Notes under the pieces: model-generated | What the model was told of the DNA's origin: nothing | What the model saw: only the letters and a program-made list of their open reading frames with translations | The model's database searches: none | Position numbers and translations under genes: made by a program | NCBI GenBank assembly: GCA_023229525.1 | Contig: JALNZC010000039.1 | Location: 1 to 37,357, forward strand | DNA from: Bacteroidales bacterium | GTDB taxonomy: Bacteria > Bacteroidota > Bacteroidia > Bacteroidales > FEN-979 | Direction: 5' to 3' | DNA length: 37,357 nt | In this document: piece by piece, positions 26,411 to 34,143 of the stretch | Layout: each line of letters begins with the position of its first letter | Position numbering within the stretch: the first letter of the stretch is position 1

Positions 26411-26740
26411 ATGGTAACGATTGATATTAGCAATACTGAAAAAACGATGAACTGCTCTTTCACCGGCCGGCTCGATACCAATGCCAGCATACAGGTCGGG
26501 GAAGAAATAACAAATAAAATGGCCGCCATTAAAGGAAAAACCGATGCTCTATTCCCGATCGATATAAAAATAGTTTTTAACCTGAAGGATATCAATTTTA
26601 TTTCATCTTCCTTTATCAGGATCTGTATGGGGACAGCAAAACAGGTTCCTCCAGGCAACTTCTGTATCACAAACTGCGATCCTTTTATAAAAAAAACCTT
26701 TAAGATTGCAGGATTGGATGGTTTATTGAATGTTTCCTGA
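26411..26740 (+). CDS. STAS-domain protein (anti-sigma factor antagonist-like)
   Basis: 109 aa, a single STAS domain: CSFTGRLDTNASIQVGEEI, then IKIVFNLKDINFISSSFIRI and FCITNCDPFIKKTFKIAGLD. The Ser cluster S65-S67 sits where SpoIIAA-type antagonists are phosphorylated, but the usual Asp before it is replaced. Likely part of a partner-switching or phosphorelay control, target unknown; no anti-sigma kinase is in the window. It starts 12 bp after the aldehyde dehydrogenase and is surely in the same operon. Convergent with dnaE, ends 15 bp from it. Confidence 0.85.
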   Translation: MVTIDISNTEKTMNCSFTGRLDTNASIQVGEEITNKMAAIKGKTDALFPIDIKIVFNLKDINFISSSFIRICMGTAKQVPPGNFCITNCDPFIKKTFKIAGLDGLLNVS

Positions 26741-26755
26741 TGACAGTCAATAGTT

Positions 26756-29700
26756 TTATGTCCGTGGATCTTTTTTCAACGGCATCTTAGCCATTTTCTC
26801 CACTTCAAGACTCGGGAAACCGAATTCTTCCACTATTTTTCCCAGGATAAGGTAAACTCCATCACCACGGAAGGGATAGTTGTCGACGGCTTTGGGAAAA
26901 TGAACAGTGTCGAAAAACCGACCAAAGACATCGATAAAAGTGCCAAAGTGCATCCATTCCCCTCGCACGGTTCTCACATATTTAATGGTGACCAGCAGTC
27001 CAAGCATACGTACTTTTTTCCCCACAAACCGGATCATATCGTCCGTCATAATTTCACCCCGGAAGGAAGTTTCAAGCAAGTCGAACCAGGTATGCGTGAC
27101 AGGCCATCCCAGGAGTTCGATTTCGTCATACACATCTTCGATCCGGGTTTGCCAGAGTGCAGGAAGTTCATACTTTTTCGGAGGAACAGAGAAGAGCGAG
27201 GGATCAAAAGAAGCCGTGGGAAAAACGAAGGACGAGGGACGAAGGACGAAGGACGAGGGACGAAGGACGAGGGACGAGGGACGGGGGATGTGAGACGTGG
27301 AATTATCTGGTTCCGGGTTTTGACTGCTGGCTGGCAATTGGCGACTGTTGAAGGCCGACGGCCGGTTAGCGGCTACCGGTTGGTTTTTCCCAAGCAACAT
27401 GTGTGCTTCCCACAACATCGTTGCTTTGGGTTTACCAGTAAACCGGAAAGCGCCGATCCGGATCAGAATGATGAGCTGATCAAGGGTGATGGGAACCCGC
27501 CGGATAAAATCTTCAAGACTGGTATAGGGTATTTCTTCACCGTTTGCAGCCGGCAAACAAGAAACATTATTCATCCCCCATCCCTCGTCCCTCGTCCTTC
27601 GTCCTTCGTCCTTCGTCCCTCGTCTTTCGTCCCTCGTCTCTCGTCTCCCGTCCTTCGTCCCTCGTCCTTCGTCCCTCGTCCCTCGTCCTTCGTCTCTCGT
27701 CCTTCGTCCTTCGTCCTTCGTCCCTCGTCTTTCGTCCCTCGTCCCTCGTCCTTCGTCCCTCGTCTCTCGTCCTTCGAATATCGCCTTCCCCACTCCTGCC
27801 TCCAGTTTATTCACGTGGACAAAGCCGATATAAATATCCTTTCCGCGGATACAGGTCTTGTATTCGCTGCGGTTAACACAGGGAAGATGAATTTTCGCGC
27901 CCCAGTTACAGGCTTCATTGAAATAAACCCAGCCCGGATAGAAGCCGCCAAAGTTGTTAATAACACCCACCATGAATTCCAGCGGGAAATGGGCTTTGAG
28001 AAAGAGGCTCTGGTAACTTTCCACCGCGTAGGAAGCAGAATGTGCCTTGGAAAACGAATAGCCGGCAAACGACTCGATCTGGCGCCAGACCTCCCTGATG
28101 GTCTCTTCGGGATAACCAAAACTCCGGCAATTCTCAAAAAACTTGTCGACAATCCGTTGCAGTTCCTTTTTTGATCGGTATTTGCCGCTCATGGCCCGGC
28201 GGAGTACATCCGCTTCAGCCAGATCGAGGCCGGCAAAATGGTGGCATATTTTCAGCACATCTTCCTGGTAAACCATAACGCCAAAGGTTTCCTTAAGCTG
28301 TTCTTCCATGATTGGATGCAGGTACCTGAACTTTCCCGGATTATGAAAACGGTAGATATACTCCTTCATCATACCCGATCGTGCCACGCCCGGCCGGATG
28401 ATTGAACTGGCCGCCACCAGGCTGCGATAGTTGTCGCAGTGAAGCTTTTTCAGGAGGCCGCGCATCGCCGGACTTTCCACGTAAAAGCAACCGATGGTTT
28501 TTCCATTGCGTTGGAGTTCCTTTACCTTTTCATCCTTTTTAAATTCCTGTAACCGGTGGACATCTACGTTGATGTGGCGGTTTTTCCTGATGATCTCAGC
28601 AGTTTCATAAATATGCCCGATGCCACGCTGACTGAGAATATCGAGCTTTTCAAAACCGACATCTTCGGCCACATACATATCCCACTGTGTAGTGGGAAAC
28701 CCCTTGGGGGGCAAATCCAGCGCGGTATAGCAGGTGATGGGTTCCTCGGAAATCAGCACTCCTCCAGCATGGATACTGCGGATGTTGGGGAAATCGGCTA
28801 TCTTCTGTCCCAATAAGCTGATCTTCCGGATGATCGCATTCTGATGAATAGCATCGTCGGGGTGTTTCAGAAAGGCATCCATCTCTTGCTTTGGAATGCC
28901 ATGTACTTTTCCTAACTCACGGTAAATGGACTTATCCTTAAACGTCGACATGGCGCCAAGCAGGGCGGTGTGTTCACGGCCATGGCGTTTAAAAATATAG
29001 TCGAGAACGGTGTCGCGTTCTTTCCATGAATAATCAATATCGAAATCGGGAGGTGAGGTGCGTTTTGGATTGATAAACCGTTCGAAGTAGAGGTCAAGGT
29101 CGATCGGGTCCACATCGGTGATCTTAAGGCAATAGGCTACGATGCTGTTGGCGCCACTTCCCCGACCAACATGGTAAAATCTCCTCGACATGGAATAACG
29201 GATGATATCCCAGGCAATAAGAAAATAGGCCGCAAATCCCATCTTACAGATAATGTCGAGTTCATGTCTTATGTGGCTGAAGGCTTCCGCATTGTTTTTA
29301 CCATAACGATATTCCAACCCGTCCATGGCTAATTTCTCAAGCAGGATATGGTCATCGTAAAGATCGCCGGTGAAGGTCTTTTTATTTTTACAGGATTGAA
29401 AATCAAAGTCGATACTGCAATTATCGAGGATCTTTTCGGTATTCCGGATGATTTCAGGAAATTCACTGAAAGGCCCCAGCAGATTATCCGGGGACTGCAT
29501 CATTTCATCGGGTGCCGCAACCTGATGCGGTTGCAGACGGCTAAGCAAAATATTGTTGTCCACCGCCCTGAAATTTCTATGTAATTCAAAAGTTTCCGCA
29601 TCAAGGAGCGTTACAGGAGCCATGATCACCATATTTGGTATAAGTTCGCGGTTGCGTGAAAGAACCATACGGTTTATTTCGGAGGGCCGGATGCCAATGA

Positions 29701-30160
29701 ACTCATGAGACGGATGCAGGATGCAGGATGCTGGATACTGGATGCTGGATACTGGATGCTGGATGCTGGATACTGGATGTTGGATGGCGGATACTGGATG
29801 CTGGATGGCAGACGAAAAGGGATAGATAACAAAGACATTTTCAAACTCCGGTGCCTGGTCGGGTAATGGTTGGTTTTGCAGGTTGTGCCGGCTTAGAAAC
29901 TCGTTCAGTTCGCGGAAACCTTCGTTATTTTTAGCCAATCCGACATACAATAATTCATCTTCCCGTCTGAATTCGATACCTGCGATGGGTTTGATCCCAT
30001 TTTCCTTTGCTATTTTCACAAAGTCCATGATACCGGTGGAGTTGTTGATATCGGTCAGCGCCAGAGCCGGGACATGGTTCTTCACAGCCTCTTCAACCAG
30101 GCGCTCTACAGACATGGTTCCGTAGCGAAGTGAGTAATAGGAATGGCAGTTCAGATACAT
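26756..30160 (-). CDS. dnaE: DNA polymerase III alpha-type subunit (second-copy, DinB-linked) with in-frame minisatellite insertions
   Basis: 1134 aa. N-terminal PHP-like domain (LNCHSYYSLRYG, PALALTDINN, AGIEFR), degenerate because LTDHG is LTDIN. The C-family polymerase core has GRGSGANSIVAYCLKITDVD, then PPDFDIDYSWKERD (about residues 370-377, catalytic Asp pair), MSGKYRSKKEL and YSFSKAHSASYAV. The C-terminus holds an OB-fold-like region (KVRMLGLLVTIKYVRTVRGE). Three tandem-repeat segments (about 123 residues: IQHPVSS-type, RDEGRGT-type, RPSSFVL-type) interrupt the protein; without them it would be near 1010 aa. The gene starts 4 bp after dinB, typical of a translesion cassette. The symbol is the general family name; a role in error-prone synthesis is inferred from the dinB linkage. 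Confidence 0.9.
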   Translation of the reverse strand: MYLNCHSYYSLRYGTMSVERLVEEAVKNHVPALALTDINNSTGIMDFVKIAKENGIKPIAGIEFRREDELLYVGLAKNNEGFRELNEFLSRHNLQNQPLPDQAPEFENVFVIYPFSSAIQHPVSAIQHPVSSIQHPVSSIQYPASCILHPSHEFIGIRPSEINRMVLSRNRELIPNMVIMAPVTLLDAETFELHRNFRAVDNNILLSRLQPHQVAAPDEMMQSPDNLLGPFSEFPEIIRNTEKILDNCSIDFDFQSCKNKKTFTGDLYDDHILLEKLAMDGLEYRYGKNNAEAFSHIRHELDIICKMGFAAYFLIAWDIIRYSMSRRFYHVGRGSGANSIVAYCLKITDVDPIDLDLYFERFINPKRTSPPDFDIDYSWKERDTVLDYIFKRHGREHTALLGAMSTFKDKSIYRELGKVHGIPKQEMDAFLKHPDDAIHQNAIIRKISLLGQKIADFPNIRSIHAGGVLISEEPITCYTALDLPPKGFPTTQWDMYVAEDVGFEKLDILSQRGIGHIYETAEIIRKNRHINVDVHRLQEFKKDEKVKELQRNGKTIGCFYVESPAMRGLLKKLHCDNYRSLVAASSIIRPGVARSGMMKEYIYRFHNPGKFRYLHPIMEEQLKETFGVMVYQEDVLKICHHFAGLDLAEADVLRRAMSGKYRSKKELQRIVDKFFENCRSFGYPEETIREVWRQIESFAGYSFSKAHSASYAVESYQSLFLKAHFPLEFMVGVINNFGGFYPGWVYFNEACNWGAKIHLPCVNRSEYKTCIRGKDIYIGFVHVNKLEAGVGKAIFEGRETRDEGRGTRDERRGTKDEGRRTRDEGRGTRDEGRGTKDGRRETRDERRGTKDEGRRTRDEGWGMNNVSCLPAANGEEIPYTSLEDFIRRVPITLDQLIILIRIGAFRFTGKPKATMLWEAHMLLGKNQPVAANRPSAFNSRQLPASSQNPEPDNSTSHIPRPSSLVLRPSSFVLRPSSFVFPTASFDPSLFSVPPKKYELPALWQTRIEDVYDEIELLGWPVTHTWFDLLETSFRGEIMTDDMIRFVGKKVRMLGLLVTIKYVRTVRGEWMHFGTFIDVFGRFFDTVHFPKAVDNYPFRGDGVYLILGKIVEEFGFPSLEVEKMAKMPLKKDPRT
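27225..27292 (+). repeat. Heptanucleotide array A (GGACGAR) inside dnaE
   Basis: About ten units of GGACGAA/GGACGAG in the plus direction, ending CGGGGGATG. On the coding (minus) strand they read RPSSFVLRPSSFV, keeping the frame open. The array faces array B in inverted orientation, 281 bp apart. Confidence 0.9.
27573..27776 (-). repeat. Heptanucleotide array B (reverse complement of A) inside dnaE
   Basis: About 29 units of the same heptad in reverse orientation (TCCTTCG/TCCCTCG), beginning CATCCCCCATCC, the mirror of the end of array A. The coding strand gives RDEGRGTRDERRGTKDEG. Units differ by an A/G change, so the array is old enough to have diverged, or it has mutated fast. Confidence 0.92.
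29711..29810 (+). repeat. Heptanucleotide array C (GGATGCT/GGATACT) inside dnaE
   Basis: About 14 units, translated on the coding strand as AIQHPVSSIQHPVSSIQYP. It lies in the region after the PHP domain. Same heptad type and direction as array E at 32124. Confidence 0.9.
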
Positions 30161-30164
30161 GGTG

Positions 30165-31364
30165 TTACTTTATCAAAGATGCACTGCAGTGCGTTTTTAC
30201 CGGAGCTTCCACATTTTTAAGAGCAACGGCACGTCGTACCGCTTTGACCCCATACTTCCGGCGTATCCTGTCGAGTACCTGGTACAGGTTGATCATCCCG
30301 GTGCTATCCTCGAACATATTGAGTTGCGGATTGCCGGAGATCAGGCTGCTGAAACGTACGCCAATGAGGCGGATCAGCATCCGGCGCTGATAGAGCCGGT
30401 CGAACAGGTCTTTTACCACCGGGATGAGCTGATGATCGAATGCGGTGTACGGAACATGTTGCTGCAGCGTATGGGTATCGAAATTCGAGTAGCGGATCTT
30501 TACCGTCACACAAGAGGTAAGTTTCTGCTGATCGCGAAGCTCAAAAGCGATTTTTTCAACCATCTTTACCAGAATTTCCTTCATGCGTATAATGTCGATG
30601 CTATCCTGATCGAAAGTGGTTTCGGTGCTGACCGACTTGCTCTCGGAGTACGGCCGCACAGGTGTGGAATCGATGCCGTTGGCCTTTTCCCAGAGCATAA
30701 TGCCGTTCTTACCCATTACCCGTTCCATCATCTCCACCGGTATCCGGCTTAACGTTTCGATGGTAGTAACTCCCATGGAACGTAGCAAAGGATAGGTCTT
30801 TTCCCCTATTCCCGGAATTTTGCGAATGGAAAGTGGAGACAGGAATGGTTTTACAACATTCCTCGGTACCTGCAACTCCCCATTGGGCTTGGCTTCTCCC
30901 GTAGCGATCTTCGAAACGGTTTTGTTTATCGACAAACCCAACGAGATAGGCAACCCGGTATTCTTAATAATTGTCTGCCGCAGTTCATGAGCCCATTGCT
31001 GTGAACCGAAAAAACGATCCATCCCGGTGATATCGATATAATGCTCATCAATCGAGGCCTTTTCATATACCGGCGCCTTTTCGGCGATGATCTCCGTAAC
31101 CGTATGCGAATATTCCGAATAGCGTTCCATATCACCCCGTATCAGGATTGCATCCCGGCAAAGTATCCGTGCCATCTTCATGGGCATAGCCGAACTCACC
31201 CCGAATTGCCGGGCTTCGTAACTGCAACTGGCTACCACCCCCCGATCGGAAGTGCCCCCAATGATCACCGGTTTGCCAACCAGTTCGGGACGGATCAGGC
31301 GCTCAACCGAAACGAAAAAGGTATCCAGATCCAGATGCACAATATCGCGGTTCAGGGTTATCAT
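30165..31364 (-). CDS. dinB: Y-family DNA polymerase (DNA polymerase IV-like)
   Basis: 399 aa, normal length. Catalytic residues D12 and D14 (VHLDLDTFFVSVE), F17 as steric gate, and D106/E107 (KASIDEHYID) are all present. The helix-hairpin-helix LSIRKIPGIGEKTYPLLRSM and the little-finger region (SVSTETTFDQD, CVTVKIRYSNFDTH) follow. Copies past damaged templates with low fidelity. First gene of a two-gene operon with dnaE (4-bp spacing). A 16-unit octanucleotide array begins 17 bp upstream of the start, in the leader or promoter. No -7 box was found. Regulation by a damage response is likely by family, but no LexA-type site was recognised. Confidence 0.93.
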   Translation of the reverse strand: MITLNRDIVHLDLDTFFVSVERLIRPELVGKPVIIGGTSDRGVVASCSYEARQFGVSSAMPMKMARILCRDAILIRGDMERYSEYSHTVTEIIAEKAPVYEKASIDEHYIDITGMDRFFGSQQWAHELRQTIIKNTGLPISLGLSINKTVSKIATGEAKPNGELQVPRNVVKPFLSPLSIRKIPGIGEKTYPLLRSMGVTTIETLSRIPVEMMERVMGKNGIMLWEKANGIDSTPVRPYSESKSVSTETTFDQDSIDIIRMKEILVKMVEKIAFELRDQQKLTSCVTVKIRYSNFDTHTLQQHVPYTAFDHQLIPVVKDLFDRLYQRRMLIRLIGVRFSSLISGNPQLNMFEDSTGMINLYQVLDRIRRKYGVKAVRRAVALKNVEAPVKTHCSASLIK

Positions 31365-31380
31365 ATGAAATGGTTAAATA

Positions 31381-31508
31381 GCGAGGTAGCGAGGTAGCGA
31401 AATAGCGAGGTAGCGAGGTAGCGAAATAGCGAGGTAGCGAGGTAGCGAGGTAGCGAAATAGCGAGGTAGCGAGGTAGTGAAATAGCGAGGTAGCGAGGTG
31501 GCGAAATA
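31381..31508 (+). repeat. Octanucleotide array D in the leader of dinB
   Basis: Exactly 16 octamers, GCGAGGTA and GCGAAATA, mostly in a higher-order order of two GCGAGGTA followed by one GCGAAATA (24-bp period). It fills the spacer between the ECF sigma gene end (31524) and the dinB start (31364). The minus-strand frame over it is a shadow of the repeat. Confidence 0.93.
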
Positions 31509-31523
31509 TTGGCATACTTTTTC

Positions 31524-32072
31524 TCATTTTCCTATTAATAAAAACAACAAAATTGTCAGGTATTCTGAAAGTCGCAACCGCATGTGTTGCAGGGCTTTTG
31601 ACATCTGGGTTTCCACTGTTTTAATGGAGATTTTCAGCTTATCTGCAATTTGTTGATATTTCAAATTATCCTGGCGGCTGAGCAGGAATATTTCCCGGCA
31701 TTTTTCCGGAAGCTCTCCGATAGACAAAGCAATTCTCTTTTCCAGTTCAGCCTCCATTAATCTGTCGGGTTCCCTATACTCACTTTCTGCGTTAAAACCT
31801 TCGAGTGAGAGCAGATCGGTACTGAATTTTCTATGATCACGCAAATAATTGAGGCATTTATTCCTTACTGTAGTAGACAAGTATGGCCGGACAGATTTTT
31901 CCGGATCGATGGATTCACGTTTTTCCCATAAGGAGACAAAGGCATCCTGAACAATTTCGCGGGCAATACTGAAATCTTTTACATAACCTGTTGCAAAGTG
32001 ACAAAGGCCAGTAAAATGGTGCCTGAAAAGGAATTCAAAACTACGTTCATCCAATTGTCGGGGAATATTCAA
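31524..32072 (-). CDS. Bacteroidetes-type ECF RNA polymerase sigma factor
   Basis: 182 aa. Sigma-70 region 2 (FEFLFRHHFTGLCHFATGYV, REIVQDAFVSLWEKRESID) and region 4 (LPEKCREIFLLSRQDNLKYQ, KISIKTVETQMSKALQHMR) in the order of the family normally paired with FecR-type anti-sigma and SusC/SusD operons. None of these partners is next to it: downstream lies array D and dinB. The start codon is TTG at 32072, directly after an in-frame stop; no internal ATG would give a full region 2, so TTG is used or the 5' end is damaged. The C-terminal tail (YLTILLFLLIGK) is hydrophobic. Its target genes cannot be read from the window. Confidence 0.85.
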   Translation of the reverse strand: MNIPRQLDERSFEFLFRHHFTGLCHFATGYVKDFSIAREIVQDAFVSLWEKRESIDPEKSVRPYLSTTVRNKCLNYLRDHRKFSTDLLSLEGFNAESEYREPDRLMEAELEKRIALSIGELPEKCREIFLLSRQDNLKYQQIADKLKISIKTVETQMSKALQHMRLRLSEYLTILLFLLIGK

Positions 32073-32123
32073 CTAATCTTTAACAACGAAAACCGGGCAG
32101 TAAAATTACACTAAACTTTCATA

Positions 32124-32284
32124 TGCGGGATGCGGATCCAGGATACAAGATACAGGATGCAGGATGTGGGATCCAGGATCCAGGATACAAGATGCAGGAA
32201 GCAGGATGCCAGATGTGGGATCCAGGATACTGGATGCTGGATGCGGGATGCGGGATACAAGATGCAGAATGCGGGATTTGGGAT
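32124..32284 (+). repeat. Heptanucleotide array E (GGATGCA/GGATACA/GGATCCA)
   Basis: About 23 degenerate units of the same type as array C, same direction, located between the acyl-CoA ligase and the sigma factor gene. It abuts the G/C-rich hairpin element at 32286. Confidence 0.88.
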
Positions 32285-32285
32285 T

Positions 32286-32325
32286 CTCCCCTCTCCTTGA
32301 GGAGAGGGGTCAGGGGGTGAGGCGG
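32286..32325. repeat. Dispersed hairpin-type repeat, copy 3 (best preserved)
   Basis: A perfect 9-bp stem (CCCCTCTCC 32288-32296, GGAGAGGGG 32301-32309) with a TTGA loop, followed by TCAGGGGGTGAGG. Compare the degenerate copies near 3957 and 4540. It lies 16 bp past the stop of the acyl-CoA ligase; there is no T-tract, so a transcript-end or processing role is uncertain. Confidence 0.7.
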
Positions 32326-32340
32326 ATTCTCCTATCCGAT

Positions 32341-33984
32341 TCAAGTATAAAGAAATCTTTTTATTTTTTGGGTAGCGGTTTTTTGAAAGGGATCGGGATA
32401 AGCGATTACGACCTGGACCTGCTGGTACTTATTGACGCGGGCATTCACATATTCCTGCAACTCCAGGCGCAACTCCTCGATTTTATGTTCTACATGATTG
32501 GTCACTTCATTCTTCAGATGCTGATAACGCTGTGCGATCTCTTCCTGGTTGAAATGGACAAGGGCAATGAGTTTCCCTTTTTTCTCCAACACAAGCGATT
32601 CCACTACATGACGGAAGTTATTGATCACTGATTCGATATCCTCCGGGTAAACATTTTCGCCGTTGGAGCGTACGATCATGGTTTTCACCCGGCCTTTTAT
32701 GAATAGGTTACCATCGTCATCGAATACTCCCAGGTCGCCGGTTTTCAGCCAGCCGTCGGGGGTAATGATTTCCCGGGTAAGTTGAGGTTCTTTATAATAT
32801 CCCATCATGATATTCGGTCCTTTTGCCCAGATCTCGCCTTCGCCGGTGCGTTTATCAGAATGATGTATCTTCAGTTCAACCCCTTCACACGCCGGTCCGG
32901 TCGACTGAAGCCGGGGGTGCTGCGGATTGAAACCAGCCAGCAAGGGGGCACATTCGGTAAGTCCATAACCGACAGCATAAGGGAAACCCGCTTCGATCAT
33001 AAATCTTTCCACAGTTTTATCCAACTTTGCACCACCTACCCCGAAAAAACGCAGTTCTCCGCCAAAGGTAACCATCAGTTTTTTTCCCGCAATCCGGTGT
33101 AAAATTTTTCGGACCGGAGGAATTTTAAACATCAACCGTGTTACTGGATTTCCCGTTAAAGCAGGCAATATTTTCGTCCGGTAGATCTTTTCGATGATCA
33201 GGGGAACAGTCAGTATGGTCGTCGGTCTTATCTCAAGTAATGCCGGTAACAGAACCGAAGGAGTCGGTGGTTTGCGCAGGTAGTAAACACAAGCTCCACG
33301 GTACATGGGCAGGATGAGGCCCAGTGTGTTTTCATACGTATGTGAAAGGGGCAGAATGGATAAAAACCGGTCCGTTTCTTCAATATGCTGGATCTTGTGA
33401 CCGTTGATGGCGGTAAAGCAAATGTTCCGGTGCGTAAGCATTACTCCTTTGGGGTTTCCCGTTGTGCCGGAAGTATAGATGATTGCAGCCAGATCGTTTT
33501 CATCCACAATGTAATGCACTTGTGGTTTTGCATCAGGATTGTATACAGGGGAAAGTGGTTCTGTGTCAACGATGGAAAAATCTTCAATTTTCAGCACTGC
33601 CCATTTGGTTGTTGATTTTATTCCGTCGAGTTTGGGCAATAGATTTTCGGAAATAAAAATGGCTTTGGATTCCGAGTGGTTAAGCAGTGTTTCTATTTCG
33701 CCCGGAAGGAATTCGGGCAGGAGGGGAACTGCTACGGCTCCCATGAAGGTGATGGCAAAATAGGCAATAGCCCAATTTGGTTGGTTTGTACCCAGGATGG
33801 CGATTTTGTCGCCGGGCAGGATACCGAGTTGTTCAAGAAAAGCGATCAGGGCCTGTATCTGTTCACTTGTTTCTGAATAGGTAAAGGGTTTTTCACCCAC
33901 AATGGCCAGGGCATTGCGATGGCTAAACTGACTCAAGGTAAAAGCGAAAAATGCCGGAAATGTCAAATGGGGATTCTGTGTCAT
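32341..33984 (-). CDS. Long-chain fatty acid-CoA ligase (AMP-binding family)
   Basis: 547 aa. Activates fatty acids through acyl-AMP to acyl-CoA. The P-loop-like motif IIYTSGTTGNPKGVMLTHRN, the A5-type motif AVGYGLTECAPL, the ATP-binding GWLKTGDLGVFDDDGNLFIK and the C-terminal GRVKTMIVRSNGENVYPEDI are present, as in bacterial FadD-like/AMP-forming ligases. Somewhat shorter than FadD proper; substrate chain length is not determined. Its own promoter lies at 34067-34074 and a terminator of the preceding gene at 34099-34139. Confidence 0.92.
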   Translation of the reverse strand: MTQNPHLTFPAFFAFTLSQFSHRNALAIVGEKPFTYSETSEQIQALIAFLEQLGILPGDKIAILGTNQPNWAIAYFAITFMGAVAVPLLPEFLPGEIETLLNHSESKAIFISENLLPKLDGIKSTTKWAVLKIEDFSIVDTEPLSPVYNPDAKPQVHYIVDENDLAAIIYTSGTTGNPKGVMLTHRNICFTAINGHKIQHIEETDRFLSILPLSHTYENTLGLILPMYRGACVYYLRKPPTPSVLLPALLEIRPTTILTVPLIIEKIYRTKILPALTGNPVTRLMFKIPPVRKILHRIAGKKLMVTFGGELRFFGVGGAKLDKTVERFMIEAGFPYAVGYGLTECAPLLAGFNPQHPRLQSTGPACEGVELKIHHSDKRTGEGEIWAKGPNIMMGYYKEPQLTREIITPDGWLKTGDLGVFDDDGNLFIKGRVKTMIVRSNGENVYPEDIESVINNFRHVVESLVLEKKGKLIALVHFNQEEIAQRYQHLKNEVTNHVEHKIEELRLELQEYVNARVNKYQQVQVVIAYPDPFQKTATQKIKRFLYT

Positions 33985-34066
33985 GGTCGCCTCTCTGAAA
34001 GTTCTTCTTCAAGGGCTAACACAGTAAATGCGTTGAAGCTAAACTTTTCGGATTTTATTTTGGGTG

Positions 34067-34074
34067 CAAAGATA
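34067..34074 (-). promoter_or_regulatory. Bacteroidota -7 box of the acyl-CoA ligase gene
   Basis: TATCTTTG on the minus strand, a perfect TAnnTTTG followed by CA. No TTTG is seen at the -33 position. It predicts a leader of about 80 nt. Confidence 0.6.
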
Positions 34075-34098
34075 CGATAAAATGATTTCCATAATTTG

Positions 34099-34139
34099 AA
34101 AAAAACTTACCCCCGGCTAAGATATAGGGCCGGGGGTAA
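34099..34139 (-). terminator. Rho-independent terminator of the repeat protein gene
   Basis: An 11-bp stem (TTACCCCCGGC 34107-34117, GCCGGGGGTAA 34129-34139) followed on the minus strand by a run of seven T (34105-34099). It starts only 5 bp after the stop codon at 34144. The clearest terminator in the window. Confidence 0.9.
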
Positions 34140-34143
34140 TATG

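Noticed and set aside
27225..27776. The alternating GGACGA arrays as a CRISPR array
   Set aside because: Units are 7 bp with no spacers and no cas genes; they are a minisatellite.
26900..28174. A 424-codon plus-strand frame opposite dnaE
   Set aside because: It is kept open by the heptad arrays (RPSSFVL-type repeats) and the codon bias of dnaE; the minus-strand protein has all polymerase motifs.
31303..31527. A 74-codon minus-strand frame of YLATSLFRYLATSLP type
   Set aside because: It is the translation of the octanucleotide array, with no independent coding evidence.
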